The notes beneath the pieces were generated by a model, which saw only the letters and a list, made by a program, of their open reading frames with translations, had not been told where the DNA came from and made no database searches. A stretch of 64,000 nucleotides of DNA, taken from Bin5 sp965221145. GTDB taxonomy: Bacteria; Chloroflexota; Anaerolineae; Caldilineales; Caldilineaceae. Positions 23,710-32,344 of the stretch are shown in pieces; position 1 is the first letter of the stretch; every line of letters begins with the position of its first letter. The position numbers and the translations under genes were made by a program. Location: positions 5,208,001 to 5,272,000 of the forward strand of contig OZ244877.1 of NCBI GenBank assembly GCA_965221145.1. Direction: 5' to 3'.

Positions 23710-24982
23710 AAACAGCCGCGCCTTGCAGACGCGCTTTCAGTTGCGCCCAAAGGCTGCGCTGTAACAACTCGACTCCATCATCCGAGTCGCCCTCCTCCTT
23801 GCGGAACAGGATATTCAGCCGGTCGCCTTCGTACTTTGCGCCGTCGATCTTCAACCGCGCCAGCCCAATCGGCAAAGCGATGTTGCGCTTCCAGTTGCCG
23901 ATGCGAACGATCAACTCGTCCACGACGCTCCGGTGCAAGTGTACCTCCTCTTTTGCTACCAGGGGCAGAGCGATGCTGAGGATATAGTGGCCGTTGCGGG
24001 CGAAGACTTTCTGCGGTTCGCCCTGATAGTAGAGTCGGGTGGGATCGCCCTGCCCGCCGCGCTCCGCAACATCCCCGAAAACCGTTGCCGCCATCCGCTG
24101 GAGCATCTTCTGCCCCAGCACCTCCTCTTCGAAGAAAGGAATCCGAAAGATCGGCAGGGGTTGGAACGCCTCTTCGACGAAGGCCAGATTGCGCTGCTGC
24201 GCTTCGATCCAACCGCTGAAGTAGGCCTCTTGCAGTTCCTGCGGAAAGACCCGATTGCAGACAACCGAATCGACCGCATAGCCATACAGGTTGAGGTAAG
24301 CGTAGGCGCGCTGCGCCTCTTTGATGACCATCTTCTCCGGGTTGATCACCAGCCGCATACTGCTGACGCTGCTGTCGCTCAGAAGCAGGCTGGTGCGCTC
24401 CAGCACATCCACCAGATCTTCGACGCTTTCCAATATGTCGTCACCCGGCAGCGGAAGATCGCTCATGCGCGACATGATTGGCCGCGCGATCTGCAACGCC
24501 CGACGCTCGAAAGGCATGATCTTCTCGATATACCAGCGAGCAATATCGGGAAAGCTGAGCAGTTGCAGGGTGGATCCGGTCGGCGCGGCATCAATGACAA
24601 TGGCATCATACGCGCCGCTGTCGGCCAGATGGGTAATGTGCATCAAGCTGGCGAGTTCTTCCATCCCCGGCAGCACCGATGTCTCTTCTGCGACGAGGGA
24701 ATCCATGCCCCGCCAGGCGAAGAGCACATTCAGATAGTCCTGCACCCGTCCCCAATATTTGTCCATCTGGTGGAGCAGGTCGATCTCCTGTCCCCACAGA
24801 TTGGGCGCTAGTTCCACAAGCTCGTTGCCGATGCGGGTGTCGAAGCTGTCGCCGAGACTATGCGCGGAGTCGGTGCTGACGACGACGGTCCGATAGCCAA
24901 GTTCGGCGCAACGCAGCGCGCAGGCCGCGCTGACGCTCGTCTTGCCGACGCCGCCTTTCCCTGTATAGAGCAATATACGCAT
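23708..24982 (-). CDS. ArsA/GET3-family ATPase
   Basis: 424 residues from the ATG at 24982 (a TTG one codon earlier is also possible; GGAGA lies upstream). The P-loop TGKGGVGKTS is at residues 7-16, followed by VVVSTDSAHSLGDSFD (switch I-type DSAH) and IVIDAAPTGSTLQLL (switch II, DxAPTG). Together they define the ArsA/GET3 group of deviant Walker ATPases. ArsA drives arsenite efflux with ArsB; many bacterial single-domain homologues instead have unknown roles. No ars gene or tail-anchored partner is nearby. The C-terminal ~80 residues (beta-rich, with ALPLVAKEEVHLHR) resemble the ArsA HSP20-like domain. Confidence 0.87.
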   Translation of the reverse strand: MRILLYTGKGGVGKTSVSAACALRCAELGYRTVVVSTDSAHSLGDSFDTRIGNELVELAPNLWGQEIDLLHQMDKYWGRVQDYLNVLFAWRGMDSLVAEETSVLPGMEELASLMHITHLADSGAYDAIVIDAAPTGSTLQLLSFPDIARWYIEKIMPFERRALQIARPIMSRMSDLPLPGDDILESVEDLVDVLERTSLLLSDSSVSSMRLVINPEKMVIKEAQRAYAYLNLYGYAVDSVVCNRVFPQELQEAYFSGWIEAQQRNLAFVEEAFQPLPIFRIPFFEEEVLGQKMLQRMAATVFGDVAERGGQGDPTRLYYQGEPQKVFARNGHYILSIALPLVAKEEVHLHRSVVDELIVRIGNWKRNIALPIGLARLKIDGAKYEGDRLNILFRKEEGDSDDGVELLQRSLWAQLKARLQGAAV

Positions 24983-25234
24983 CAACGTATCTCCATGGTT
25001 GTACGATCCGGAACCGCGAGGCGGGACTGAAGAGGAGCGATGCTTTTTCTCTTTTCACCCCTTGATCCAACTACAAATAAATACGCCGCACGGCCCAATT
25101 GGTTCCCGCCCAGTGTCCAAACAGGCGGCAACCAGAATGCCGATACGGCGCTGTGTTGTTACAATTCGAGTTTTCAGCCGTCAGCGGTCGCTGCCACGAA
25201 GCAACTGAAAACGAAGAACAATCCGGCGGATGGG

Positions 25235-27010
25235 CTACCCCTGCGCCCCGGTATCATCTGCCTCGTCATTGGCATCGGCGTCCTCTTCTGCCTCCGTCGG
25301 AACGATGTCCACGAGTGCAGCGAATATCCAGTGACCACTGTCAAGTTGGAGCCACTGGTCATCGTCGGAGCGACCGATAATTGTTACCTGCGTGTCAGCA
25401 ACGACCGAGTCGACAAAGGTCGAATCAAGACCGGGACCGTTGCGCAAATTGGCATCGGTGTTTACGGTTGCCAACACAACCTGTTCGTCCTCATCCGTCT
25501 GCTCATCCTCGGACGAGTCCGGCGGCTGTGTATCGTCGGTGTCCGTACTGTCCGTCTCAGCTTCATCGGCTGGAAAGGACGACTCGTCAGGGGTCTCGTC
25601 ATCCGCGCCGGCGTCATCTGTTTCGGCGTCAGTGGCTTCCTCCGGCTCTACGGGCAGATCTTCGGGCACATTGTCCACAAGTGTGGCGAAAATCCAAAGC
25701 CCATTTTCCAGCTTTAACCAATCGCCGTCCGGATCCTGCGCCACAACTATCAAGAACTCGCCTTGTTCGAGGCCCTCAATGCGGTCGAACTGGACGCCCG
25801 GCCCGGAGCGCAGATTCGCGCCGAACTGGGCATTGACGACCGGCCGCGGCTCCTCGTCTTCTGCGTCCGGCTGTGCATCGTCCGCATCCGGCTGTTCAGT
25901 ATTTGTCTCCGACTGTTCGTCGTCCGTGTCCGGCTGTTCAGTATCTGTCCCTGACTGTTCGTCGCCCGTGTCCGGTTGCTCGGTGTCTGTCTCTGGCTGT
26001 TCAGTATCCGTCTCCGGTTGTTCGTCGTCCGCGTCCGGCTGCTCCGTATCGGTCTCCGGCTGTTCGGTGTCTGCCTCCTGATTCGGCAGCAGATCCGAAG
26101 CATCGTCATCAGGGACAACCGGTACGTCAACCGCCTCGACGACGAGGGCGGCAAACAGCCAGACGTCGTTTTCGAGCAAATACCATTCACCGTCGGCGGA
26201 TTGGCCAACGATGGACACCTCTTCGCCCGAATTGACACCGTCTACTCGGTCGAATTCAATGCCGGGACCGGAACGCAGATTCGCGTCGAGTTCGACAATG
26301 GCCTGGGTAGCCACGAGTTGAACCGTCTGCGTGGCTGCGGGAGTTTCGGCTTGGGCCGGTTGTTCCCCGGATTCTACGGTGGGCTGTTGCGTCTCCGTCA
26401 TCACAACTGGGACTTGATCCAGCGGGGCATCGACGAGGTCATCGGCGGCAATCCACACACCTTCTTCCGACCGATACCAGCGCCCGGTGGGGTCTATGCC
26501 GTTGACAGTGATCGTTCCGCCTGTGGCGACCAGCCCGATGAAGTCTGCATCCTCACTGGGGGCAGAGCGCAACTCCGCTTGCCCAGCTACTGCCACGGTA
26601 ATCGATACAGGCTGCTCGGAGACCTGCGGTGTGGCGTCATCGCCTGGGGCGCCCTCTGTGCCCATAGCTGGTGGCGGCGACGGCGTCGCGGGTTCCGCGG
26701 TGGGCGTCTCGGCAGTAGGCGTTTCGGGCACAGGCGTGGCCGTCGATGGGGTGGACGGCGCCGAGTCCGGCGTGGTTGTTTCTATGGCCTCAGGCTCTGT
26801 TGGGAACAGAGCGTCGACGCCCTCCGCCACTGAATCGGTGAGATCATCCAGCCGTTCACGCAGCGCCTCCGGATCAGTGAACTCCCTCACCTGTGCGGGC
26901 AGGACCTCTCGAAGACCAGGCACAAAAAATCCCGCCAGAAGTACAACGATCAGACTGAGCCAGACAATACTTACGAGAACTGCGGCGACTCTCTTCACAT
27001 TTGCTGCCAT
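25235..27010 (-). CDS. Membrane-anchored protein with four bacterial SH3 domains
   Basis: 591 residues. A single membrane helix is at about residues 9-30; the rest is expected outside. A Thr/Pro/Glu-rich linker (about 75-130) leads to four SH3b domains: about 135-185, 230-285, 400-455 and 520-575. The last three have the ANLRSGPG or ANLRNGPG motif and GEWYLLENDVWLFAALV-type ends. Between domains 2 and 3 lies an acidic eight-residue repeat of the type EQPETDTE/EQPDADDE (about 312-395). SH3b domains bind cell-wall or surface ligands. The organisation suggests a surface-exposed sensor or adhesin, as is frequent in Chloroflexota. It stands alone between divergent genes. Confidence 0.8.
   Translation of the reverse strand: MAANVKRVAAVLVSIVWLSLIVVLLAGFFVPGLREVLPAQVREFTDPEALRERLDDLTDSVAEGVDALFPTEPEAIETTTPDSAPSTPSTATPVPETPTAETPTAEPATPSPPPAMGTEGAPGDDATPQVSEQPVSITVAVAGQAELRSAPSEDADFIGLVATGGTITVNGIDPTGRWYRSEEGVWIAADDLVDAPLDQVPVVMTETQQPTVESGEQPAQAETPAATQTVQLVATQAIVELDANLRSGPGIEFDRVDGVNSGEEVSIVGQSADGEWYLLENDVWLFAALVVEAVDVPVVPDDDASDLLPNQEADTEQPETDTEQPDADDEQPETDTEQPETDTEQPDTGDEQSGTDTEQPDTDDEQSETNTEQPDADDAQPDAEDEEPRPVVNAQFGANLRSGPGVQFDRIEGLEQGEFLIVVAQDPDGDWLKLENGLWIFATLVDNVPEDLPVEPEEATDAETDDAGADDETPDESSFPADEAETDSTDTDDTQPPDSSEDEQTDEDEQVVLATVNTDANLRNGPGLDSTFVDSVVADTQVTIIGRSDDDQWLQLDSGHWIFAALVDIVPTEAEEDADANDEADDTGAQG
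25870..26085. repeat. In-gene tandem repeat of the SH3 protein linker
   Basis: About nine imperfect 24-bp units encode the acidic Glu-Gln-Pro-x-Thr/Ala-Asp repeat. Such arrays change length readily by slippage. Confidence 0.7.
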
Positions 27011-27404
27011 TAGCTTCTCTCGTCAAATGACTGGAGTGGAACGGATGTGAAGCACCATTCCTCGCCCCGACCTATTCTACCTTGATTTGTATGGGTCAGG
27101 TTACGAGCGACTTTCCATTAGGCAAGAGTCAGCCCTGTGCTATCCTTCCAGAGTAGAGAGCAAAAGAGCCCGAACAACTACACTCAATTGTCTAGCTACT
27201 ATTTCCAGAAAATATAGTGTAGCACAGTACGTAACAGGCCACAATTGCGTTATTTTGGTGGGAATCGTCCTGTGGCGGCCCCATGCAAATAGAACGCTAA
27301 CTTTATCATAACAGATGTGTAACTTTCATAAGCTATCCTTGACTGGGAACACGTCCCCTGACGCGTGCGTGACAATGACTCAGTAGAACTGAGCCGAATC
27401 AGGG

Positions 27405-27433
27405 TAGAAATCCTTGGCAAAAAGCGTTATACT
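27405..27433 (+). promoter_or_regulatory. Candidate promoter of the Crp/Fnr gene
   Basis: TAGAAA (27405-27410), 17-nt spacer, TATACT (27428-27433). It implies a 190-nt leader. In the rest of the 622-bp gap 27011-27632 I see AT-rich sequence and only short hairpins. Confidence 0.4.
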
Positions 27434-27632
27434 TAAACAGTGTATAGATTCGGAACCTTCTCTTAAGGTGAATTGCGGCAGTTTACGGAAACTGTGCGCG
27501 CATGGTACATGATTTGCACAAGTTTGACATGAGTCATGCCTTCTGAACGGTGGAGGAATCTATACCTCCCTCCCTGACCGCCGCCGCACGCATGGCATAG
27601 GTTCAGCGGAGTAGTCAATGAGGATGTGATAT

Positions 27633-28337
27633 ATGTTTGATGATCCGTATCACCACGCAGTTGCCGACGATGTTCTGGGCAGAAAACCCGAACTGTTGCA
27701 AACGTTAATGGATCTTCGCAGCGACGATCCTTCGTTTGGGAAGCATGTGCGTATGCGATCATACCGCCCGAATGAGGTTGTCGCCGATGCGGCTGCTCTG
27801 AAGAGAGAAATGTTCGTACTCATGCAGGGTAGAATCCACCTGGTCTGCACGAATTATGAAGGCCGTCGGCTTGTCATCGGGTCGCTGGAACCGGCTGCCA
27901 TATTTGGCGAAGGCGCTTTGAACAGGCCCAATGCGGCGAATGTCTTTGCCGAAGCGGACACAGATGTGTTGGTCTGGTCGATTCCGGCCGCTGAGGCGCG
28001 CAATATGACCCTCCAATACCCAATCCTGGGATGGGGGATGCTGCAGACGTATGGCAAGCGGCTTCTTCAGGTGGAAGACAGGATGGAAGATGTGGCCTAT
28101 AAGAAGCTGCCGGAGCGATTGGCGGCTCTCCTCGTCGAGTTGAGCGACTACAAGGACGACGTGATTCAAGGCGTCAGCCATCAGGTCCTGGCAGATCGAC
28201 TTGGCACATACCGGGAAACGGTCAGCGCGATCCTGCGCGATTTTAAGCGTCAGGGTCTTGTGGAATTGGGCTACCGACGAATCGAGATTCTTGACGTTGA
28301 GGAGTTGAAGGAGATCGCCGGCATCTGGGAGTGGTAA
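27633..28337 (+). CDS. Crp/Fnr family transcriptional regulator
   Basis: 234 residues. Residues about 38-140 form a cyclic-nucleotide-binding-type beta barrel (VLMQGRIHLVCTNYEGRRLVIGSLEPAAIFGEGAL, spread over strands), ending in the long dimer helix. Residues about 165-215 form the winged helix (VSHQVLADRLGTYRETVSAILRDFKRQGLVE, read over two helices). The FGEGAL motif resembles the phosphate-binding cassette, but the usual RxxS arginine is not clear, so cAMP binding is doubtful. No N-terminal Fe-S cysteines of Fnr are present. Regulated promoters cannot be predicted. It is monocistronic, with a hairpin 26 nt after the stop. Confidence 0.87.
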   Translation: MFDDPYHHAVADDVLGRKPELLQTLMDLRSDDPSFGKHVRMRSYRPNEVVADAAALKREMFVLMQGRIHLVCTNYEGRRLVIGSLEPAAIFGEGALNRPNAANVFAEADTDVLVWSIPAAEARNMTLQYPILGWGMLQTYGKRLLQVEDRMEDVAYKKLPERLAALLVELSDYKDDVIQGVSHQVLADRLGTYRETVSAILRDFKRQGLVELGYRRIEILDVEELKEIAGIWEW

Positions 28338-28362
28338 AAGGGAGAGAACAAGGAGCGCATCC

Positions 28363-28404
28363 GAACGCCGCGAATTCCGGCCGCTTGGGCCATTCGCGGC
28401 GTTC
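28363..28404 (+). terminator. Hairpin after the Crp/Fnr gene
   Basis: GAACGCCGCGAAT (28363-28375) and ATTCGCGGCGTTC (28392-28404) are perfect 13-bp arms with a 16-nt loop. There is no T-tract. Confidence 0.5.
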
Positions 28405-28636
28405 AGCCAACTTGACGATAGTCAACGAAAGCAGACGAAACAACAATATACAATACGTCCTGTTGCAGCTTCCTCTTTGGCGGACCGGAATTCCGTCTCG
28501 CCGGCAGCGCCTGCGACCGCCCAGAGGTATGCGTTCAACTCCGTAATTGGGCGCACGCCAGTTGATTCGACAGTTGCGATGTGCCCGTTCAGTAGGCGAG
28601 AAATGACCCACCGCATAGGAATCAACCCGCCGCTTG

Positions 28637-28710
28637 GCATCCTATGAATCCACAAATCCCGGCCATCCTGATTCAGATAACGTTTGCCCCAGAATCCGGT
28701 ATGCGCGCAT
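28637..28710. repeat. Dispersed repeat, family B, copy 3
   Basis: Shares ATCCACAAATCCC, ATCCTGATTCAGA and AACGTTTGCCC with 7001-7080. Confidence 0.6.
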
Positions 28711-28726
28711 CCTGTAAAAATCGTAG

Positions 28727-28755
28727 TTGACGTACTCTGAAAAGACTGCTATACT
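28727..28755 (+). promoter_or_regulatory. Promoter of rho with a long leader
   Basis: TTGACG (28727-28732), 17-nt spacer, TATACT (28750-28755), a near-consensus sigma70 promoter. The start codon of rho is at 29198, so the leader is about 435 nt. It contains no recognisable ORF or riboswitch. Rho is often autoregulated by premature termination in its leader, which a long leader would allow. Confidence 0.7.
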
Positions 28756-29197
28756 TAACTCCAATGCTGCACGTTTGCCTCCGCCCTATGCGTCCGCTAC
28801 CTTTATCCAAACAGAACTTAGCTCGGTAACAGGTTCGCTCTATACGCTATTGGCGATGATCGATTCAGAATGACCCAGTGCAGCGGACGATAGCCGCGCA
28901 GCGGAGGTAGACGCGAGCAGTCGTCCGTCGAGTTCACCTCTTTGGCATTTACCCAACCCTGGCGCAAGTCGAATTATTAGGAAGAACTGCCCAATTTCGG
29001 GCAATCCCCAAAGATCTCACTGTGTAGACGGTTCGTCTTCACAACTTATCGACAACCCACACTTTGGCTGCCGCGGACTCCAGCAGTTCGGACACGCAGA
29101 GGTGGCCCAATACAGCACTCTCACTCGTATGCATAGTAAGCAGTCCTGTTGCGCAAGCAATGAGTGATTATTTGTTGAGCCTGACAAGGAACGAATT

Positions 29198-30457
29198 ATG
29201 GAAATGCTCAGTATGACTATGGCCGAACTGGAGGATTGCACCCTGGATGAACTCAGAGATATAGCTCGTACCATGTCGATCAGCGGCTATACCCGTTTGA
29301 AAAAGCATGATCTGATCATTCTTTTGCTGCGGTCAAACGCTGAAAAACAAGGCTATATCTTCGGTGGCGGCTTCCTGGAAATCGTGCAGGATGGCATCGG
29401 TTTCCTGCGCAGTGACCACCTTTTGCCAGGGCCGGAGGATGTGTACGTCAGTCAAAGCCAGATCCGCCGCTTCGGTTTGCGGACAGGCGACCTTGTCGTC
29501 GGCCAGGTTCGTCCGCCCAAGGATACGGAAAAGTATTTCGGGCTGCTGAAGGTGGAAGCCGTCAACGGCCTGGACCCGGAAGAGGCAAAGCTCCGCCCGG
29601 TATTCGAAAAACGCACGCCGATCTTCCCAGACGATCAGATATATCTGGAAACCAAACCCAATCTGCTGGCCACCCGGATGATCGATCTGCTGGCGCCAAT
29701 CGGTCGCGGCCAACGCGGGATGATCGTCAGTCCACCCAAAGCCGGCAAAACGACGATTCTGAAGCGCATTGCCAACGGCATGTCAAGCAACTATGACGAC
29801 CTGCATCTGATGGTTGTGCTGATCGGCGAGCGCCCGGAAGAAGTAACCGATATGGACCGCTCTGTGGAAGCCGAGGTTATCAGCAGCACATTCGACGAAC
29901 CGGTGCAAAACCATGTGCGGGTCGCTGAGATGGCGCTGGAACGAGCCAAACGTCTGACGGAAAGCTCCCGTGATGTGGTGATTCTGCTGGACAGCATCAC
30001 CCGCCTGACCCGCGCCTATAACCTGACGGTGCCCCCTTCCGGTCGTACGCTTTCCGGCGGGATCGATCCGGCTGCGCTCTACCCGCCAAAACGATTCTTT
30101 GGCGCTGCCCGCAATCTGGAAGAGGGTGGCAGCCTGACCATTGTCGCTAACTGCCTTGTGGAGACGGGAAGCCGCATGGATGATGTCATCTACGAGGAGT
30201 TCAAAGGCACCGGCAATATGGAACTGCATCTGAACCGACGCACGTCTGAGCGCCGCATCTTCCCCGCCATCGACATTGAACGAAGCGGCACACGCGCCGA
30301 AGAAAAGATGCTGGAACCGGAAGTGCTGGCAAAGGTGTATACCCTGCGCCGGATGAGCGACGCCATGGGTGGCGGCAACGAAGCGATTCTCCCCATCCTC
30401 GAACGACTCAGCCGAACTCGAGACAACCAGGAATTCTTGGATACACTTGTCAAATAG
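29198..30457 (+). CDS. rho: Transcription termination factor Rho
   Basis: 419 residues, the usual length of a minimal Rho. A helical N-terminal Rho_N segment (about 8-45: LEDCTLDELRDIARTMSISG) is followed by the cold-shock-like RNA-binding domain (GYIFGGGFLEIVQDGIGFLR). The ATPase domain begins with RGMIVSPPKAGKTTIL, the Walker A motif at about residues 179-187. Walker B is VVILLDSITRLTRAYN. The Q-loop/R-loop region follows with LSGGIDPAALYPPKRFFGAARN. Rho is a hexameric RNA helicase ending transcription. It has its own promoter at 28727-28755. Confidence 0.97.
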   Translation: MEMLSMTMAELEDCTLDELRDIARTMSISGYTRLKKHDLIILLLRSNAEKQGYIFGGGFLEIVQDGIGFLRSDHLLPGPEDVYVSQSQIRRFGLRTGDLVVGQVRPPKDTEKYFGLLKVEAVNGLDPEEAKLRPVFEKRTPIFPDDQIYLETKPNLLATRMIDLLAPIGRGQRGMIVSPPKAGKTTILKRIANGMSSNYDDLHLMVVLIGERPEEVTDMDRSVEAEVISSTFDEPVQNHVRVAEMALERAKRLTESSRDVVILLDSITRLTRAYNLTVPPSGRTLSGGIDPAALYPPKRFFGAARNLEEGGSLTIVANCLVETGSRMDDVIYEEFKGTGNMELHLNRRTSERRIFPAIDIERSGTRAEEKMLEPEVLAKVYTLRRMSDAMGGGNEAILPILERLSRTRDNQEFLDTLVK

Positions 30458-30841
30458 ACAAGTCGTTGTTCAGTGCATCTCTCCCGAAGGAAAGATCCCG
30501 AGCGGATCAGGAAGCCTGCAAGCGCTCTGGAACCTCATACGCTGATGCACATCGCCCACAGACCATCATTTCATTCAATCAATCAAAGTTCCGATGCAGA
30601 AATCTTACGTTAAACCTACGTTTTCCCTACGCTTTCTGATTGGACCCCGACAGAAGAGCGAAAATGTGCGTCAAAGCCTGAGATCCAATTTGTGCGGCGC
30701 CTCGTTTATCCCTATAATGCTCATCTCAGGACAAATCCAGCCATTAGAAAATCCTCTATAGAGAAGGGCGTCACTGTAGACGCCGCGGGCGATAGACCTG
30801 AACCTGAAGGCATCTCCCCCCCGCCTGTTGTTTTTCGAGAC

Positions 30842-30870
30842 TTGAAAAACATTGGACGATATGGTACAGT
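30842..30870 (+). promoter_or_regulatory. Promoter of the LysM-M23 gene
   Basis: TTGAAA (30842-30847), 17-nt spacer, TACAGT (30865-30870), 34 nt before the ATG. The rest of the 446-bp gap 30458-30903 shows nothing recognisable and no clear rho terminator. Confidence 0.55.
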
Positions 30871-30903
30871 CAGTTTTCTGTAACCATTGCCTGGGCTAAC
30901 TGT

Positions 30904-32232
30904 ATGCTAAAGAGCAAAGAGCACGTAGAACAACGTCGGTTTAGTTATCAAACTTTTCGCCGATCAGATGCCTCCTCCACATCGAATCGGGAGTTGCCCC
31001 TTTCACCTTCCGCCCTCTCAGGAATAAATCACGGCCCATCACCTAACCACATCAATTCCGCTTCTGACAGCGTGGCTAAAGTCGTTCTGGAGAAGAGAGC
31101 AACCGGCTTCCTGGATGCGGCCGGCGCGGCGCTGGGACAGTTGTCCTCCAACATACAGAGCTTCTTGCGTGAGCAGGTCGCGCCGATCCGGCTTGCCAGC
31201 CATCTTGCCGTTCTGGTCGTGGCAACGATCGTCGTCCTGGTCAGCCGGATGGACCTTCCCGCTTGGGAATTCCCTCTGCACACGCTGCCGGCTGATGGAC
31301 TGCTAGCGGAGAATGGCGCCACTGACACAGAGTTGATTAATCGCGATCCAATTACGAAGGTTGGCGACGCGCTTCAACGTGCGGTCCGTCCCTTCACCTT
31401 ACAGAGAGTCGAGGAGCCTGCCGTTGCTTCCGCGGATGTGCAGAGCGCAGAGTCGCAGGCGAACGTAGCGCCTTCCAGGGTTGATAAAATACAGATTTAC
31501 AAAGTACTCCCTGGTGATCACCTTCAAAAGATCGCTGCCAGATACGATCTCAGACCGGAGACGATTCAATGGGCCAATCCAGAACTGGAGTCCAATCCAG
31601 ATCTGCTGCGGGTTGGCGATGAGTTGATCATTCCGCCGGTTGATGGCGTGCTTCATATAGTGCGCGGCGGTGATACTCTGTCATCCCTCGCGGCGAAATA
31701 CAAAGTAACCGTCAATGAGATTGTTGCCTACCCTTTGAATGATCTGGAGTCAGCGGGCACCCCGATCAAGAGGGGAAAACAGCTGATCATTCCCTATGGC
31801 GTCAAACCGTATGTCCCCAGGCAGGTTGCGATCTATTCAGGCCCGATTCCGGCTTCGGCTTCCAGAGGGACCGGTCATTTCGGCTGGCCAGTCAAAGGCC
31901 ATGTTACCCAGCGATTCTGGAGCGGCCATAGAGCTGTCGACGTCGGAGCCTGGACGGGTGCCCAAATCGTTGCCGCCGACAGCGGTTATGTGGTCGCCGC
32001 GCGCCACGGCTGGAATGGCGGCTATGGCAACATGGTCATGATCGACCACGGCAACGGCTTTGTCTCGCTCTACGCACATATGCACTCGATCTACGTGCGC
32101 CAGGGCGAAAATGTCGCCCAAGGTGAACAGGTGGGCACCGTAGGCAATACCGGGCGTTCCACCGGGTCGCACCTGCACTTCGAAGTTCGCTACAAGGGTG
32201 TCACCCGCAACCCATTCAACTACCTGCCGTAA
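30904..32232 (+). CDS. Membrane-anchored LysM and M23-peptidase protein (murein hydrolase/activator)
   Basis: 442 residues. A cytoplasmic N-terminal region of about 95 residues precedes one membrane helix at about 99-114. Two LysM modules follow at about 198-244 (QIYKVLPGDHLQKIAARY) and 250-296 (HIVRGGDTLSSLAAKYKV). The C-terminal M23 (lysostaphin-like, LytM) domain spans about 328-436, with the zinc ligands H342 and D346 (HRAVD) and the HLH motif 423-425, so it appears catalytically intact. Such proteins cut or regulate peptidoglycan cross-bridges at division. The hairpin at 32257-32294 ends this transcript. Confidence 0.92.
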   Translation: MLKSKEHVEQRRFSYQTFRRSDASSTSNRELPLSPSALSGINHGPSPNHINSASDSVAKVVLEKRATGFLDAAGAALGQLSSNIQSFLREQVAPIRLASHLAVLVVATIVVLVSRMDLPAWEFPLHTLPADGLLAENGATDTELINRDPITKVGDALQRAVRPFTLQRVEEPAVASADVQSAESQANVAPSRVDKIQIYKVLPGDHLQKIAARYDLRPETIQWANPELESNPDLLRVGDELIIPPVDGVLHIVRGGDTLSSLAAKYKVTVNEIVAYPLNDLESAGTPIKRGKQLIIPYGVKPYVPRQVAIYSGPIPASASRGTGHFGWPVKGHVTQRFWSGHRAVDVGAWTGAQIVAADSGYVVAARHGWNGGYGNMVMIDHGNGFVSLYAHMHSIYVRQGENVAQGEQVGTVGNTGRSTGSHLHFEVRYKGVTRNPFNYLP

Positions 32233-32256
32233 AACAGACCAGGATTTTCAGAACAA

Positions 32257-32294
32257 GAAGAGGCCCGGCACACTACGTGTCGGGCCTCTTCTTT
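32257..32294. terminator. Bidirectional terminator between the LysM-M23 and fumarase genes
   Basis: A 15-bp stem (32257-32271 with 32277-32291, one G-T pair) and 5-nt loop, followed by TTT; the left flank has A-rich sequence serving the opposite strand. Confidence 0.85.
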
Positions 32295-32344
32295 CATGCA
32301 GAAATGGGCGGACAGCAGTTTCGACGGAAGCCCTGCTCCGGGTC

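Noticed and set aside
25870..26085. CRISPR array
   Set aside because: The 24-bp periodic repeat is contiguous, without unique spacers, and lies in frame inside the SH3 protein gene.
28756..29197. Riboswitch in the rho leader
   Set aside because: No known riboswitch core was recognised; only the length is unusual.
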